A DNA stretch of 64,000 nucleotides. It comes from Sulfolobaceae archaeon. GTDB lineage: Archaea > Thermoproteota > Thermoprotei_A > Sulfolobales > Sulfolobaceae. Position 1 is the first letter of the stretch. Every line of letters begins with the position of its first letter. The notes beneath the pieces are model-generated. The model was not told where the DNA came from. It ran no database searches and was given only the letters and a program-made list of their open reading frames with translations. Location of the stretch: contig JAPYVG010000002.1 in the NCBI GenBank assembly GCA_028277025.1, positions 1-64,000 of the forward strand, written 5' to 3'. Below, piece by piece: positions 26,586-36,942 of this stretch. A program made the translations under genes and the position numbers.

Positions 26586-27790
26586 GAAGAAATTAGTTTC
26601 AACTTCTTAATAAGTTCTTCTTCATCATTAGCAGTTATATAAGCTCTACCGTTATAAACTATTACATCACCGTTCTCACCGCTTTGTGTTAATTTAATCA
26701 CCCCTTTCTCAGCTGCTTCTAACAATCTCTTGTTGAATGAGGCCGATATTACAATTTTTTTATCAAACTTTTTATTTACTTGAGAGACAGTATTATCTAT
26801 GTTTATTAATATTGGTCCGTCTATCTTTATTTTATCTAAGTAATTAATCACTCCTCCAGCAACTGTTGCGATATCACCATACTTGGTCATTACAGCAATA
26901 TTCGATTTATCCTCCTCGTCAAGTATCGACTTAAGTAATGAAGGGTCTCTCTCAATTTCCCACAGAATTTTTTCAATTATAGCTCTTGCGTTTTCTCTCT
27001 CAATAATCCTTTCTGCTGGAGCAAAAGGATCAACAGGGCCATGGCCTCCACCCAAAGAAAGGGAGTACTTTATGCTTAAAGTTACGTATTCTTTTGCGAG
27101 TTTTACAGCATCCTTTAGTTTATATCCTTTAGCTAGATATGCTGTTAATGAGGCTGAAAATACGTCCCCACTTCCATGAGTATTTTTTGTGTTAATGCTC
27201 TCCCCTTTTAATATAATCTCGTCACCATCAATTATTGCGACATCTGTCCCGTTAAGCGATGAACCCCCTTTTACTACCACATTAACACCATACTTGTCAT
27301 AGATAACCTTGGCTGATTTGGCTAATTCGTTTAAATTTGTTATCTTAAATCCAGCTATTTTTTCAGCTTCAAATTTATTAGGCGTCGTTATTAGGGACAC
27401 TCTCATCAGCTTTTGTAACGCTTTAACAGTATCTTCAGTAACTAATGGATCACCGGATTTTGCTACCATCACCGGGTCTAGAACTAATTTAAGGTTGTAT
27501 TGTTTTACCTTTTTTTCAACCAATTCTACAATTGAAGAATTGGCTAACATCCCAGTTTTTGCAAATTCTGGCTTTAAGTCGTCCATTATGACATCGAATT
27601 GTGCCTCAATAAAATCAAGTGGTATTTCTAGAACTTTAAAAACTCCCTTAGTGTTTTGTGCCGTCAGACCGGTAACTACTACGGTACCAAAAACTCCTAG
27701 AGAGGTGAAAGTCTTTAAATCAGCTTGTAGTCCGGCACCCCCTCCAGAATCGCTTCCGGCTATCGTTAACACAACCGGTCTGGTATACAT
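26582..27790 (-). CDS. thiD: hydroxymethylpyrimidine (phosphate) kinase with C-terminal extension
   Basis: Residues 1-265 are a ThiD domain that phosphorylates HMP and HMP-phosphate for thiamine synthesis: [20 protein letters not shown] at the N terminus, [13 protein letters not shown] in the middle and [18 protein letters not shown] near 205-222. Many archaeal ThiD proteins carry a C-terminal ThiN thiamine-phosphate synthase domain. Here the last ~130 residues (about 270-402) are shorter and do not show clear ThiN motifs, so I call this part divergent or unassigned. It is translationally coupled to the ribokinase-like gene. Confidence 0.85.
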   Translation of the reverse strand: MYTRPVVLTIAGSDSGGGAGLQADLKTFTSLGVFGTVVVTGLTAQNTKGVFKVLEIPLDFIEAQFDVIMDDLKPEFAKTGMLANSSIVELVEKKVKQYNLKLVLDPVMVAKSGDPLVTEDTVKALQKLMRVSLITTPNKFEAEKIAGFKITNLNELAKSAKVIYDKYGVNVVVKGGSSLNGTDVAIIDGDEIILKGESINTKNTHGSGDVFSASLTAYLAKGYKLKDAVKLAKEYVTLSIKYSLSLGGGHGPVDPFAPAERIIERENARAIIEKILWEIERDPSLLKSILDEEDKSNIAVMTKYGDIATVAGGVINYLDKIKIDGPILINIDNTVSQVNKKFDKKIVISASFNKRLLEAAEKGVIKLTQSGENGDVIVYNGRAYITANDEEELIKKLKLISS

Positions 27791-27815
27791 AAATTATAGT
27801 TATAATTAAACCGGA

Positions 27816-28427
27816 TTAACTTTTTCTATTAGGACATATCACTTTAAATACGCAATACTTACATTCCCATTGGTAACGTGGGGCTTTACTCGCTCTTAAC
27901 GTCTCTTCTGTAAGCCTTATTACTCCCACTTCGTCTGCGGGCTGATCAATTATGTATTCCGTAACCCTATCTGGGGTGACGTATATTAGGATACCTTTTC
28001 TTACGTTAAATAACCACAAGTAGAGTTGCAACTGTGCTTTGTGGTGTTCTAATGGCAGACCTTTGTCGCCCTTTGCAGACTTAATTTCCACTACTATTCT
28101 CTCGTTGTTTTGTTGTATAATCGCGTCAGCCCTCCCCTTAATCTTTACAGTTTTACCGTTTACTGGAATTTCCTTCTCTCCCTCAACCTCAACTTCAGCA
28201 TTAAATTCCCTCTTTAAGAAATCTTCTAAACCAGAATGAACTAAGTCGCCTAAAAGCATTGAAGGTGCAAACACTTCACTCATTGCCAGTTCCTTATATT
28301 GTTCTTCAAAGCGTACTTTTAAGGGGCACCTAACAAGGTCGGTAACGTAAAGTGTGTCTTCATCTTTCTTATGCTGTAGGTAGTCTTGAAGTTTAGAAGT
28401 ATAAAGCCTCTCAACTATCATTTTCAT
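27816..28427 (-). CDS. cas4: Cas4-family Fe-S nuclease, stand-alone
   Basis: This RecB-like exonuclease has a 4Fe-4S cluster. Cys34 (LVRCPLKV) and the C-terminal CKYCVFKVIC (Cys189, Cys192, Cys198) are the four cluster ligands. The nuclease motif is His64, Asp101 (KGRADAII), Glu114 and Lys116 (VVEIKSAKG), with QLQLYLW as motif QxxxY. The layout matches the S. solfataricus protein SSO0001, a characterised toroidal Cas4 nuclease. No CRISPR repeats or other cas genes are present in this window. It overlaps the upstream glycosyltransferase gene by 4 bp, an unusual operon partner. Confidence 0.9.
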   Translation of the reverse strand: MKMIVERLYTSKLQDYLQHKKDEDTLYVTDLVRCPLKVRFEEQYKELAMSEVFAPSMLLGDLVHSGLEDFLKREFNAEVEVEGEKEIPVNGKTVKIKGRADAIIQQNNERIVVEIKSAKGDKGLPLEHHKAQLQLYLWLFNVRKGILIYVTPDRVTEYIIDQPADEVGVIRLTEETLRASKAPRYQWECKYCVFKVICPNRKS

Positions 28428-29602
28428 ACCTCTGTAGGTGCTAATATTTTACCACTTCTCTCAGTTTTTATCCACACTTTAGGTGCTCTTATAATTTCTA
28501 ATATTATAGCTATGAAATTTAATAATACTACGAAATTCATATAAATTAAAGACAGAAATGAGTATTCGAACTCTATCAAATGTTTTCTAGATATTATTAC
28601 GGCTGTAAGAAATGAAATAAACGAAGCCGATGTAACGAAAGCTGTAGCTATTATGAAGAGCGAGGATGGGTATATAATAATTAATGAGTAATTCACGATA
28701 TTTAGTACCATGAAGACTGGTGTCCCCACTATAAGTGCACCATCTATTATTTTAGGGTCTATTTTCCCCGGAATTCTCATACTGATTTCAAAATGCCCCC
28801 TGTACCACCTAAGTCTTTGCCTTATTAACCACCTTAGACTTGTCGGCACTTCTCTCCACATTATCATTGAGGGGTTATATACTATCTTATAACCCATTGA
28901 GGTGATCTTCAGACTTAAGTCCAAATCTTCTGTAAGAGTATATTCGTTCCATCCGCCCAGCTCTTCCAGTGTAGATTTTCTTATAAATGTACAAGTGCCT
29001 TCCAATGGTACAAATAGCCCTAATCTAGATCTCCCAGCAATAGAGTATTCATGAAATAGTTCTTCAAGGCTTGCAAATCTTGTTATTATACTTTCTCTAA
29101 CGTTTATTGGTACGAGCTTACCTTGAACAGCAACAACGTTATCATCTGAAAATGTTGCCGAGGCATAACTTAGTATATCTAACTTCGGCACAGAATCAGC
29201 GTCAAATATTCCTATAATTTCGTACTTAGCCAGTTTTAAGCCTACATTTAAAGCCCTACTTTTACCGTTTGGTACTTGGCTTATTTCTAGCTTAATACAC
29301 CTTATAATGTCATACATATCCTCGTATTTTTTACATATGTTGTAAGTATTATCAGTTGAGCCGTCCTCTAAGACTATTACCTCATATTTCGACTTGTCAT
29401 ACTCTAAGTTTACCAGCCTGTCTAGGAGTCTTCCTAACACTTTTTCCTCGTTTTTTGCTGGTATCATTATAGAGAATGTTTTTCCGCTATATTCCTTTCT
29501 TTGATCTCCCTTCCACGTTAAGCCATAAATCGCTAAAAAGGAATTATAAACACTCCATGACGATACCAGGATACTAAACATAGCTATAATTGCATAAAGC
29601 AT
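28424..29602 (-). CDS. processive-type GT2 membrane glycosyltransferase
   Basis: The 392-aa protein has one N-terminal transmembrane helix and three to four C-terminal ones around a cytoplasmic GT-A domain. Motifs are IMIPAKNEEKVLGRLL, EDGSTDNT, the metal-binding FDADSVP (about 133-139), TEDLDL (about 216-221) and RQRLRWYRGH (QxxRW, about 248-257). Together these are the D,D,D,QxxRW signature of cellulose/hyaluronan synthase-like enzymes. It may build an exopolysaccharide or a glycolipid. Its stop overlaps the start of cas4. Confidence 0.87.
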   Translation of the reverse strand: MLYAIIAMFSILVSSWSVYNSFLAIYGLTWKGDQRKEYSGKTFSIMIPAKNEEKVLGRLLDRLVNLEYDKSKYEVIVLEDGSTDNTYNICKKYEDMYDIIRCIKLEISQVPNGKSRALNVGLKLAKYEIIGIFDADSVPKLDILSYASATFSDDNVVAVQGKLVPINVRESIITRFASLEELFHEYSIAGRSRLGLFVPLEGTCTFIRKSTLEELGGWNEYTLTEDLDLSLKITSMGYKIVYNPSMIMWREVPTSLRWLIRQRLRWYRGHFEISMRIPGKIDPKIIDGALIVGTPVFMVLNIVNYSLIIIYPSSLFIIATAFVTSASFISFLTAVIISRKHLIEFEYSFLSLIYMNFVVLLNFIAIILEIIRAPKVWIKTERSGKILAPTEV

Positions 29603-29726
29603 TATGTAATTTTCCTATTCTCTTTTTATATTTCTTTTGGAGTGTAATACTCTCTGTTGTGAGGATATGAAAATATAATAATACGTAGACTTATCCCTTT
29701 TTTGATATTTGTTAAATTATTAAGTT

Positions 29727-29975
29727 ATGATTAAGGAGATATTAGGCGATTATGAACCAAAAGGTAAGACAATTCAAGCTATAGGTAAGTTTATAGCTTT
29801 TGGAATTGATGATCCATTTCACATTACGACCGTTAGTGGGTTTACTATATATGGTATAGGTAAACTTATGGAAAGAAGAACAAATTATGGCTTGAGGATG
29901 GCTTATGCGGATTTACAAGAGGTTAAGAGGAGGTTAAGAGAATCAATACTTGATATAACAAGTATTAGGTTCTAA
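29727..29975 (+). CDS. hypothetical 82-aa protein
   Basis: A small basic protein I do not recognise. It begins MIKEILGDYEPKGKTIQAIG, has a weakly hydrophobic middle (FHITTVSGFTIYGIGKL) that could be a short amphipathic or membrane-associated segment, and ends with a helical charged part (LQEVKRRLRESILD). It stands alone between divergent and same-strand genes, with its own upstream AT-rich region and a T-run 14 nt downstream. Confidence 0.65.
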   Translation: MIKEILGDYEPKGKTIQAIGKFIAFGIDDPFHITTVSGFTIYGIGKLMERRTNYGLRMAYADLQEVKRRLRESILDITSIRF

Positions 29976-29988
29976 ATGTTTGAGTATA

Positions 29989-29994
29989 TTTTTT
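29989..29994 (+). terminator. T-run after the 82-aa gene
   Basis: TTTTTT about 14 nt after the stop, inside a very AT-rich stretch. Poly-T tracts terminate archaeal RNA polymerase; assignment rests only on position. Confidence 0.3.
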
Positions 29995-30116
29995 ATGTAT
30001 TACATGACTGTTTATAAATAAAATATATTTAGCATAGCTAATGTGATAAAAGCCTAGAATTATTATCGTCTTATTTACAATCGAAATTTATATGATAAAA
30101 TCGAGAGTGTAAAGTT

Positions 30117-31043
30117 GTGGAAATAAAACCGATAGCTTTTGAGAGTTTGGGTGTGAGGTCACAAGCTACATTAATCGAGACTAAAGACTTAAGGATTTTT
30201 ATTGACCCAGCAGTTTCATTAGCTCCTAGAAGATACAACTTACCTCCTCATCAACTTGAGGTAGATAGATTAACTGAATTGGCAAAAAGGATTTACCAGG
30301 AGGCAAAAGAGGCTGATGTAATAATTATTACCCATTATCATTACGATCATCACGACCCTGGTTATGTAATACCATTAGATATCTACGACGGGAAAACAGT
30401 TTATATAAAAGATCCCCAGAACTTCATAAATCCTAGCCAAAAGTTCAGAAGGGCACCACGTTTCTTAAAGACAATAAATGGTAGGCCAAAAGTCTTAGAG
30501 AGCGCGGATGGTAAGTCGATTAAGATAGGATCCACAAAGATTACTTTTTCTAATGCTGTTCCTCACGGTGCAGACGAGAGGTTAGGCTATGTAATTCAGG
30601 TGGCAATAAGTGACAATGATGGGACTGTTCTTTTCACTTCAGATATAGAGGGTGCTCCCAAGGATTCCCATCTAAAATTTATTCAGGAGGTTAAGCCTAA
30701 TTTTCTCATTATTGACGGTCCTTTGAGCTATCTGTTAGGCAGAGCTTTAAGTAATGAGGAACTTGATGTGGAGATTAAAAACCTCGAAACCGTTGTCAAG
30801 AACGGATTACAATATGCGATAATTGATCATCACGTTTTAAGAGATTTGAATTACGAGAGCGTGTTAAAACCCGTTAAAAACATTGCTGAGTCGGTTGGCT
30901 GTAAAGTTATAACTGCAGCAGAGTATCTCCACGAGGAACCTATGATTTTAGAAGCTAGAAGAAAAGAGTTATTTGAAAAAGATAATAAACCAGCAAAAAT
31001 ACCTAGAAATTTGGCTAAATTACTCAGAGCGGGGGAAGGCTAG
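30117..31043 (+). CDS. UPF0282 metallo-beta-lactamase-like hydrolase
   Basis: This is an MBL-fold protein of the archaeal UPF0282 group. It starts with GTG and opens [20 protein letters not shown], followed by [18 protein letters not shown], the group's signature. The metal site is [11 protein letters not shown] (about residues 73-83), with further ligands in [22 protein letters not shown] and IIDHHVLRD. The 308-aa length is normal. Its biochemical function is not known to me. The end overlaps the convergent VIT1-like gene by 20 bp. Confidence 0.88.
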   Translation: MEIKPIAFESLGVRSQATLIETKDLRIFIDPAVSLAPRRYNLPPHQLEVDRLTELAKRIYQEAKEADVIIITHYHYDHHDPGYVIPLDIYDGKTVYIKDPQNFINPSQKFRRAPRFLKTINGRPKVLESADGKSIKIGSTKITFSNAVPHGADERLGYVIQVAISDNDGTVLFTSDIEGAPKDSHLKFIQEVKPNFLIIDGPLSYLLGRALSNEELDVEIKNLETVVKNGLQYAIIDHHVLRDLNYESVLKPVKNIAESVGCKVITAAEYLHEEPMILEARRKELFEKDNKPAKIPRNLAKLLRAGEG

Positions 31044-31776
31044 ATACCGGTATGAAGTGTGCGAGTAACAGCCCACTTATATAACTCCCTATAAGTGCTA
31101 AACTGCCGGTAGCTATTTGTTCAAATGCCCCTCTGTACTTTGCTAAACCAGTATATTTAGTGGCCATAACCCCGAAAAGCCCTAATCCGGCTATTATTAT
31201 TGCAATTGAAGATATTACGGCGAAGAGGAATGGATAGTGCACGTAAATATCAATTATGAAAGGTAACAATGGTACTATGCCCCCAATTATCAAGTAAAGT
31301 GACATAATGAAGCCTAATTTTACTGGGTTTTCGAATTCCTCTGGGAATATTTTTAACTCGTGGATAAGCATCTCATTAAGTGCTATTACCTGGTTTTTCA
31401 TGATTCTTTTAGCTATTTCTTCCGCTTCTTCTTCTGGTAATCCTTTTTCTAAGTAAAATTGTTTTAGTTCTTCTTTCTCTTTCTCTGGGTAATGTTCGAG
31501 CTCATATTCTTCTTTTTTAATTTCATTTTGTATTATCTGTGCCCTAACTCTAGTTGAGATGTATTCTCCTATTCCCATAGAAAAAGCTTGACCGATAGTT
31601 GCTATCAATCCAGTTATTAAAACTATTAATGGGTCTTGGGAGTAGCCTGCTACACCTAAAGTAATAGCACCAATTCCTATTAACCCATCTTGTATTCCAA
31701 ATATTCTCGTTCTAAACGTGTCAGCTTCGTGAGTGTAATGTATTACCGGCTCTTGGATTTCATTCTCTTTGCTCAT
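31024..31776 (-). CDS. VIT1/CCC1-family metal transporter
   Basis: This is an integral membrane protein of the iron/manganese transporter family related to yeast CCC1 and plant VIT1. Helix 1-2 contains [20 protein letters not shown], then [19 protein letters not shown], the family's conserved Gly/Met/Glu helix. A charged cytoplasmic helical region rich in Glu (about residues 88-130) resembles the metal-binding domain. Three more helices follow. The open frame begins at 31794, but GTTTTATAACC at 31801-31811 (minus) fits a leaderless start at the ATG 31776 (250 aa). Confidence 0.83.
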   Translation of the reverse strand: MSKENEIQEPVIHYTHEADTFRTRIFGIQDGLIGIGAITLGVAGYSQDPLIVLITGLIATIGQAFSMGIGEYISTRVRAQIIQNEIKKEEYELEHYPEKEKEELKQFYLEKGLPEEEAEEIAKRIMKNQVIALNEMLIHELKIFPEEFENPVKLGFIMSLYLIIGGIVPLLPFIIDIYVHYPFLFAVISSIAIIIAGLGLFGVMATKYTGLAKYRGAFEQIATGSLALIGSYISGLLLAHFIPVSSLPPL

Positions 31777-31800
31777 TGATAATAGGGTTGGCATAGATGG

Positions 31801-31811
31801 TTATAAAACAT
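31801..31811 (-). promoter_or_regulatory. TATA box of the VIT1-like gene
   Basis: GTTTTATAACC read on the minus strand is centred about 30 nt upstream of the ATG at 31776 and only 12 nt upstream of the alternative ATG at 31794. It therefore favours the shorter protein. Confidence 0.4.
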
Positions 31812-31834
31812 TCTTGGATTACGAAAAATCGTAA

Positions 31835-31999
31835 TTAGACTTTCCATTTAAGATCGTGTCTGTCCGTGGCATATTTTTTCTTTACTTCTATTTGGCTAAG
31901 GGCCTAAGGGATTATATACAGACTCCTTAAATCATTAGGGTTAGTTGAGGGAAATGTCCTACACTCCCACCCTCGTAAATAGACTTTAGTTTGGAGAGG
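31835..31999 (-). pseudogene. possible decayed coding remnant in a 313-bp gap
   Basis: The gap between the VIT1-like gene and the 160-aa gene (31795-32107) holds no intact gene. One minus-strand frame is open for about 54 codons apart from a single TAG at 31904-31906. It ends with a protein-like segment, ALSQIEVKKKYATDRHDLKW, followed by KV and a TAA stop. It may be the tail of a degraded gene or transposase, but I cannot name the family, and a chance open frame is possible in AT-rich DNA. Confidence 0.25.
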
Positions 32000-32107
32000 T
32001 TTGTTATCTAGAGATCTTAATAATATTATGCAAACGTTATTTATGAAACAATATTTAGAAATAATTAAAACTAATAAGTAATTACGTAAAAGAGTTACAG
32101 TCTCAGA

Positions 32108-32590
32108 CTACGGATTTATTTCATACTCATCTTCTCCTATTCTTTTCAGAAAACCGGAGTAGACTCCCCACTCGTTTAAAATAATTTCAAGGTCTCTATA
32201 TGCTGTAGGTCCTTCGTAAAGTGGTATTCCCTTTTCTCGCATTTTTTCTAATAGGTCATCTACCGAGAACGTTTTTAATTCTTTAGCTGATTTAAACGGT
32301 TCTACCCTATCTAAAGACTCTTTTAATAATTCTTTCCTTTTCTTTATATTCGACTTTAAGAACTCGATTCCCTTATCTGTTATTATTACATCACCTTCGA
32401 TGAAATTAATAAAACCCATTGAATTTGCTGCATAAAGTATGGGCATTAATTCGTCCAAGTCCACTTCCAATTCTTTTTCTAGCAAATATACGTCAGTTTT
32501 ACCATCAAAGGTGTTCTGAAGTACACTTAATAACCCTAATAAATCTGCAACTCTAGCGTCTGGATGGAGCACGGGGGATGTATCTGTCAT
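32108..32590 (-). CDS. AAA-associated C-terminal domain protein, stand-alone
   Basis: The 160-aa protein matches the domain normally found at the C terminus of NitT/TauT-type ABC transporter ATPases (AAA_assoc_C). It shows LHPDARVADLLGLLSVLQNT, then DVYLLEKELEVDLDELMPIL and AANSMGFINFIEGDVIITDKG, a winged-helix-like fold. The ATPase domain is absent, so it may act as a free regulatory or DNA-binding module. It lies 23 nt after the small membrane-protein gene on the same strand. The family match is from pattern recognition and should be treated as probable. Confidence 0.7.
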   Translation of the reverse strand: MTDTSPVLHPDARVADLLGLLSVLQNTFDGKTDVYLLEKELEVDLDELMPILYAANSMGFINFIEGDVIITDKGIEFLKSNIKKRKELLKESLDRVEPFKSAKELKTFSVDDLLEKMREKGIPLYEGPTAYRDLEIILNEWGVYSGFLKRIGEDEYEINP

Positions 32591-32613
32591 ACTATAAATT
32601 TATTCTCCTAAGT

Positions 32614-32994
32614 TTATGAAGTTTCCTTATTCTGCTTAACTATGTATACAATGAAATAGATTATATAAATTATAGGGAATAAATAGAACGCTAAAACTGT
32701 AAATATATCGATAACTGACACATAAATTGATGATCCAAATTCCAGAATTGAATTAATATGAGCGGGTGTTAGAGAAGTGGAGACAATCTCTAAAAAGGTG
32801 AGTAGTAAACCTAAATATTCAGCCATCTTATACCCTCTTGAGATTAAATATGCGATGAGAAATAGTATTGTTGAGGACACTCCACTGCCTATCGTTAAAA
32901 TTACTGGCACTTTTCCGATAAGAAGTATTGATCCTATAATAATTGATATTGCTGATCCAATTAATGGTAGGTAAAGTTTTCTTCTGTCTACCAT
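32614..32994 (-). CDS. small four-helix membrane protein
   Basis: This 126-aa protein has about four hydrophobic helices and a positively charged N terminus (MVDRRK). No catalytic motif or family is recognised. The frame can start at a TTG at 33027, but a TATA-like ATTTTATAG near 33012-33020 on the minus strand lies about 22 nt before the ATG at 32994 and overlaps the codons that follow the TTG, favouring the shorter form. It probably shares a transcript with the AAA-associated-domain gene downstream. Confidence 0.65.
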   Translation of the reverse strand: MVDRRKLYLPLIGSAISIIIGSILLIGKVPVILTIGSGVSSTILFLIAYLISRGYKMAEYLGLLLTFLEIVSTSLTPAHINSILEFGSSIYVSVIDIFTVLAFYLFPIIYIIYFIVYIVKQNKETS

Positions 32995-33059
32995 TAATTT
33001 CACAAACACACTATAAAATATACTCAAATTTATTTATTATGTTGTAAAAAGTTATTGTT

Positions 33060-33236
33060 ATGGACTCCGTTAAAGAAGTTGTTGAGCAAATTCTCAAACA
33101 AAGAGAATGGATGACCTTTAGCGAGCTTTTAAAAAACGTTAACTTCCCGGCACATGAAGTTAATAGGGCATTAATAGAGCTAATGAAGGAAAATAAAGTC
33201 GGTAGGAAAGGTAAATTCTTTTATTACCAACACTAA
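33060..33236 (+). CDS. 58-aa winged-helix-like small protein
   Basis: An ATG at 33060 opens a 58-codon frame. The peptide begins [20 protein letters not shown], continues [20 protein letters not shown], and ends [12 protein letters not shown], the helix-helix-helix-wing pattern of a minimal winged helix of about 55 residues. It is a likely DNA-binding protein. It is divergent from the membrane-protein gene and its last four bases overlap the convergent QueC gene. Its short length makes it easy to miss in annotation. Confidence 0.65.
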   Translation: MDSVKEVVEQILKQREWMTFSELLKNVNFPAHEVNRALIELMKENKVGRKGKFFYYQH

Positions 33237-34624
33237 CTCTCATATTCTACTGGGTCTTCTAACCCGTTAATTCTAAAAGCCATTTTTCTCATATAACAAG
33301 GCCCACACTTACCGCAGTGTTTCTCTCCCCCTTCATAACAACTCCATGTAAGGTGAAGTGGTGCTCCTATTTCCACGCCTAACTTCACTATTTCATGCTT
33401 TACCAAGTTACCCACCGGCATTAATACTTCTATTTTCTTATTAGGGCCGGTAGAATAAGGAGCAAGCTTAGAGAACATTCTTACGAATTCCATTTCATTA
33501 TCTGGGTAAGCCCCAGCTTCTTCTAGATTTATCCCAGAAGCTATAGCGTCGTAACCGTATGCTTCTGCTAAAGCTAATGCTACTGAGAAGAAAATTAAAT
33601 TCCTAGCCGGAACCCACTCATGAGCGAATTCGGCCCCTTCTTCTCCTCCCCTATCTTTTACAATTTCTCCTCCACCCTTTAGTAATGTAGTATGTCCAAT
33701 TATCTTAAAAAGATCCGTGTTAATTTCGATGTATGGGACATTAAGATACTCTGATATTTTCTTTATAGCTTCTCTCTCCCTTTCTTCAGCTTTATGATGG
33801 TAATTGAAGTGGAGTAGTGTTACTTCATAACCTTGTTTTAAAAGATATGTTGCAGCTACTGTTGAGTCAAGACCCCCACTCGCAATTACTAATACCCTTT
33901 TTCTTCCCTCCTTTTTGATAAGCTCTATTTTATTAATTTTCATGTTCCTTGAGACTTCAACGATTGTATATGGTTCTAATTTAGTTACGTTCACTTTATC
34001 TAATGGTGTCGAGTCAAAGTAATCGTCTAAAGACGTGAAGAATATAGCACCTAACTCGTAATCATACATCATATAAACTGGCTTGAAGTTTTGTGCAATG
34101 TATATCTTATCTGGGTTTCTTTTATCACCTATTATAAATGCAAAACTCCCCTTTACTTCGCTAAGTATTTGCCTTAACGATTCTAAATCCCCTTTCCATA
34201 GTTTATCAAGTAGCGGTGGTATTATAGCACTGTCTATCTTAGTATTTCTCTTCAGAGAGTACTTCTTTTCGAGTTCGCCATCATTAGCTATTATGCCGTT
34301 GTGGGTCACTACGTATCTTTCTCCTTCAAATGGCTGAATGTCGTTTTCATTTTTCCTTCTTACATATTCAGTAGTTGGTTCAGCCCTATTATTAGCTATT
34401 ATAACCCTACTATTCTCGTCTAGAATTCCAATTAATTTCTCCTCTTGTGTTGAGGGCCTTCCTAAGGATTTGACGCTTTTAGTACTACCATCCTTTTGTA
34501 TCACTATTACTCCGAAACTGTCTCTCCCCCTGTCCTCAGCTCTCTTCAAGATCTCAATAAACTTTCTTTCAATTTTCTCATAGTTTGACGGATTTAATAT
34601 CAGTGCCCCAGAGACACTACACAT
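33233..34624 (-). CDS. queC: GAT-QueC fusion (archaeosine synthesis)
   Basis: This is a two-domain protein of 463 aa. Residues 1-230 are a class II glutamine amidotransferase with nucleophile Cys2 (MCSVSGALI), [10 protein letters not shown] and THNGIIAND. Residues 240-463 are a QueC (7-cyano-7-deazaguanine synthase) PP-loop domain with [11 protein letters not shown] near 248 and a zinc-site cluster in [15 protein letters not shown] near the C terminus. Such GAT-QueC fusions are known in Crenarchaeota, where they are linked to formation of archaeosine (G+) at tRNA position 15 in place of ArcS. Both active sites look intact. Confidence 0.92.
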   Translation of the reverse strand: MCSVSGALILNPSNYEKIERKFIEILKRAEDRGRDSFGVIVIQKDGSTKSVKSLGRPSTQEEKLIGILDENSRVIIANNRAEPTTEYVRRKNENDIQPFEGERYVVTHNGIIANDGELEKKYSLKRNTKIDSAIIPPLLDKLWKGDLESLRQILSEVKGSFAFIIGDKRNPDKIYIAQNFKPVYMMYDYELGAIFFTSLDDYFDSTPLDKVNVTKLEPYTIVEVSRNMKINKIELIKKEGRKRVLVIASGGLDSTVAATYLLKQGYEVTLLHFNYHHKAEEREREAIKKISEYLNVPYIEINTDLFKIIGHTTLLKGGGEIVKDRGGEEGAEFAHEWVPARNLIFFSVALALAEAYGYDAIASGINLEEAGAYPDNEMEFVRMFSKLAPYSTGPNKKIEVLMPVGNLVKHEIVKLGVEIGAPLHLTWSCYEGGEKHCGKCGPCYMRKMAFRINGLEDPVEYES

Positions 34625-34659
34625 AAAAGCTTTTTTGTGATGAGGTAAAATAAGGTTAT

Positions 34660-36888
34660 GTGGACTTATTAGATGAAATTTCAGAGAAATTAAATTATTT
34701 TAACGTGAGAATCTCCCATGTTTATACTGAAACGTCTTTGGATCCCGATTTAGGAAGTAGCGTTGATGAACTAGGTCTTAATCCCTGCCTGGTAGACGCT
34801 TTAAAAACTTTGGGTATAAATAGGCTGTATAAGTTTCAAGAAGAATCCTTAAAGAAAATAATTGAAGGTAAAAACGTGATGATTATTTCTGGCACCGGTA
34901 CTGGTAAGACTGAAGCTTTTCTAATCCCCGTTCTGCAAATGGCACTAAAAGGAGAAAGGAGTGTTCTCGTTTACCCTACTAAGGCCCTTGCAAGAGATCA
35001 GTTAGATAGGATAAAGAAGTTTACTGATAAGTTGAGCATAAGGGTTGGTGTGTTTGACGGTGATACGTCAGATAGAGAAAGGGATGAACTTTACCGAAAC
35101 CCACCAGAAATCTTAATTACAAATCCAGATATGATTCACATAGGCTTACCGTTTAGCTATAGGTTTAGGAGTCTAATAAGAGGTGCGGAACATTTCATAT
35201 TCGATGAAGTTCACGTTTATGAAGGAGTTTTCGGTTCACATTTAAGAATGATAAGTGATAGGTTGAGGGAGTTCGAAAATTACCACGTTATAGCGTCAAG
35301 TGCTACAATAGGTGCCTCCCCTTATTTGTTTTCGGAACTTTTCGGGGTTGATGGAGAGATTATTTATGGCTCTCCAAGAAGAAAAGGGATGGCAATACAT
35401 GTTTTACTTAATATAGGGCCTTCGAGTAGATGGACTATTTCAGCGTATTTAACGGCACTTCTAATGAAGATGGGGTTAAAAGTTCTAGTTTTCGTTGATT
35501 CCCAACAAATGGCGGAAGTTTTAGCAAAAATAGTAGAGAGGTTTGGGGGAGAAGTACTAGTACATAGGGCCGGAATTAGTAGGGAGGAGAGAGTTAAGGT
35601 TGAGGAAGAGTTTAAATCTGGTAAGGTTAAAGGTGTGGTCGCAACCCCTACATTAGAGTTAGGTATAGATATAGGTGATTTAGACGCAGTTGTACTAGCT
35701 GAGAACCCGCCAAGTTATGCAAAGTATTTACAAAGGGCTGGAAGAGCGGGTAGAAGGAACAAGATAGGTTATATTTTCACTTTATTGGGGGAAGACCCTA
35801 TAGATTCCTATTATTTGAGGAGGCCTAAAGAGTTCTTTGAAAGGAAGTTGAGTCCTCTACCCTTTGATATTTCGAATATGGAAGTTGTAAAGGTTCATGC
35901 TGCAGCTTACCTGGCAGAGAAGGGGAGGGTAAAGTTGGATAATGTTCCACCTTTGTGGGTCAAGGCTTATAAAGAATTAAGTAAAGATGGTCTTGTAACT
36001 ATAGTGAACAATTTCGTAATTCCTAATAATAAACTATTCACATTTGTAAAGCAAACCAGAATAAGGTCTACTGGGCCGATGGTAAAACTTTACGATGAGA
36101 GCGGTAAGTATGTTGGTGAACGTGAATTACCGGTAGCTCTTTACGATATATACCCTAACTCCGTTTATCTGATTTCAAAAAGAAATTACATAGTAAAGAA
36201 GTTAGAAATAGATAAATTAAGGGCGGAATTAAAGAGGATAAATGAGGATCTCCAATACTATACTAAGCCCATTTACTCCACTCATTTGCTCTCCTTTGAA
36301 GAAGTTGAGAGTAAGGAGGTTTTCGGTATGCCAGTAAAGTACGGTTACGCTACTATTTTAATTTCTGTTGAGGGTTACGCTATTTATGATTTAATTGGCA
36401 GAAAGAATAAGCCTAGGCAAGAGTTTTACTATGACGAACCTCTTACCTTTTCTTATACTACTAAGGGGGTTATAATAAGGCATCCAATTCTAGAGGATTT
36501 TGATGAATTTAGCGCAATAGAAGCTTTTCACGCTACAGAACACGTTCTTATTTCCGCAGCAAGGGTTGTTGCCGGTGCAAGTCTTACAGACCTCGCTGGT
36601 ATAAGTTATCCTAGTGGTCATGTGATAATTTACGATTCTGTTGTTGGAGGAAGTGGCGTTTCAAAGCTACTTTTTGAGAGACTGGAAGATGCTTATTCTA
36701 TAGCTTTAGACATTACTGGCAATTGTGACTGCGAAGATGGTTGCCCTAAATGTATTTATAGCCCTTATTGCGGTAATAATAATAAAATGTTATCAAGGAA
36801 GAAGTCATTTAGACTCATAAACTTCTTGCTTTCTAATAGTTCAAAGATATCAGATAATGGAGATATACGTGGTAATCCAATAACTTGA
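34660..36888 (+). CDS. SF2 helicase, MrfA/YprA/Hrq1-like
   Basis: This is a DEAD/DEAH-type ATP-dependent helicase of 742 aa. Walker A is GTGTGKT (78-84), motif II is DEVH (182-185), motif III is SSATIG, and motif VI is QRAGRAGRR near residue 363. The C terminus carries an MZB/DUF1998-type domain with the four-Cys group [10 protein letters not shown] plus a following Cys in SPYCG. This matches the bacterial MrfA and fungal Hrq1 group, which act in repair of interstrand crosslinks and bulky lesions. It is divergent from GAT-QueC with 35 bp between starts. Confidence 0.9.
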   Translation: MDLLDEISEKLNYFNVRISHVYTETSLDPDLGSSVDELGLNPCLVDALKTLGINRLYKFQEESLKKIIEGKNVMIISGTGTGKTEAFLIPVLQMALKGERSVLVYPTKALARDQLDRIKKFTDKLSIRVGVFDGDTSDRERDELYRNPPEILITNPDMIHIGLPFSYRFRSLIRGAEHFIFDEVHVYEGVFGSHLRMISDRLREFENYHVIASSATIGASPYLFSELFGVDGEIIYGSPRRKGMAIHVLLNIGPSSRWTISAYLTALLMKMGLKVLVFVDSQQMAEVLAKIVERFGGEVLVHRAGISREERVKVEEEFKSGKVKGVVATPTLELGIDIGDLDAVVLAENPPSYAKYLQRAGRAGRRNKIGYIFTLLGEDPIDSYYLRRPKEFFERKLSPLPFDISNMEVVKVHAAAYLAEKGRVKLDNVPPLWVKAYKELSKDGLVTIVNNFVIPNNKLFTFVKQTRIRSTGPMVKLYDESGKYVGERELPVALYDIYPNSVYLISKRNYIVKKLEIDKLRAELKRINEDLQYYTKPIYSTHLLSFEEVESKEVFGMPVKYGYATILISVEGYAIYDLIGRKNKPRQEFYYDEPLTFSYTTKGVIIRHPILEDFDEFSAIEAFHATEHVLISAARVVAGASLTDLAGISYPSGHVIIYDSVVGGSGVSKLLFERLEDAYSIALDITGNCDCEDGCPKCIYSPYCGNNNKMLSRKKSFRLINFLLSNSSKISDNGDIRGNPIT

Positions 36889-36905
36889 TTACTAAATTTT
36901 TGGGT

Positions 36906-36918
36906 AAATATATATAAG
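36906..36918 (+). promoter_or_regulatory. TATA box of the Fe-S protein gene
   Basis: AAATATATATAAG is centred about 30 nt before the ATG at 36943, consistent with a very short leader. Confidence 0.45.
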
Positions 36919-36942
36919 TCCATTTGCTCTACTCTTATAACA

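Noticed and set aside
27816..28427. Cas4 gene as evidence of a CRISPR-Cas locus
   Set aside because: No repeats or other cas genes are in the window; neighbours are biosynthetic enzymes and a glycosyltransferase.
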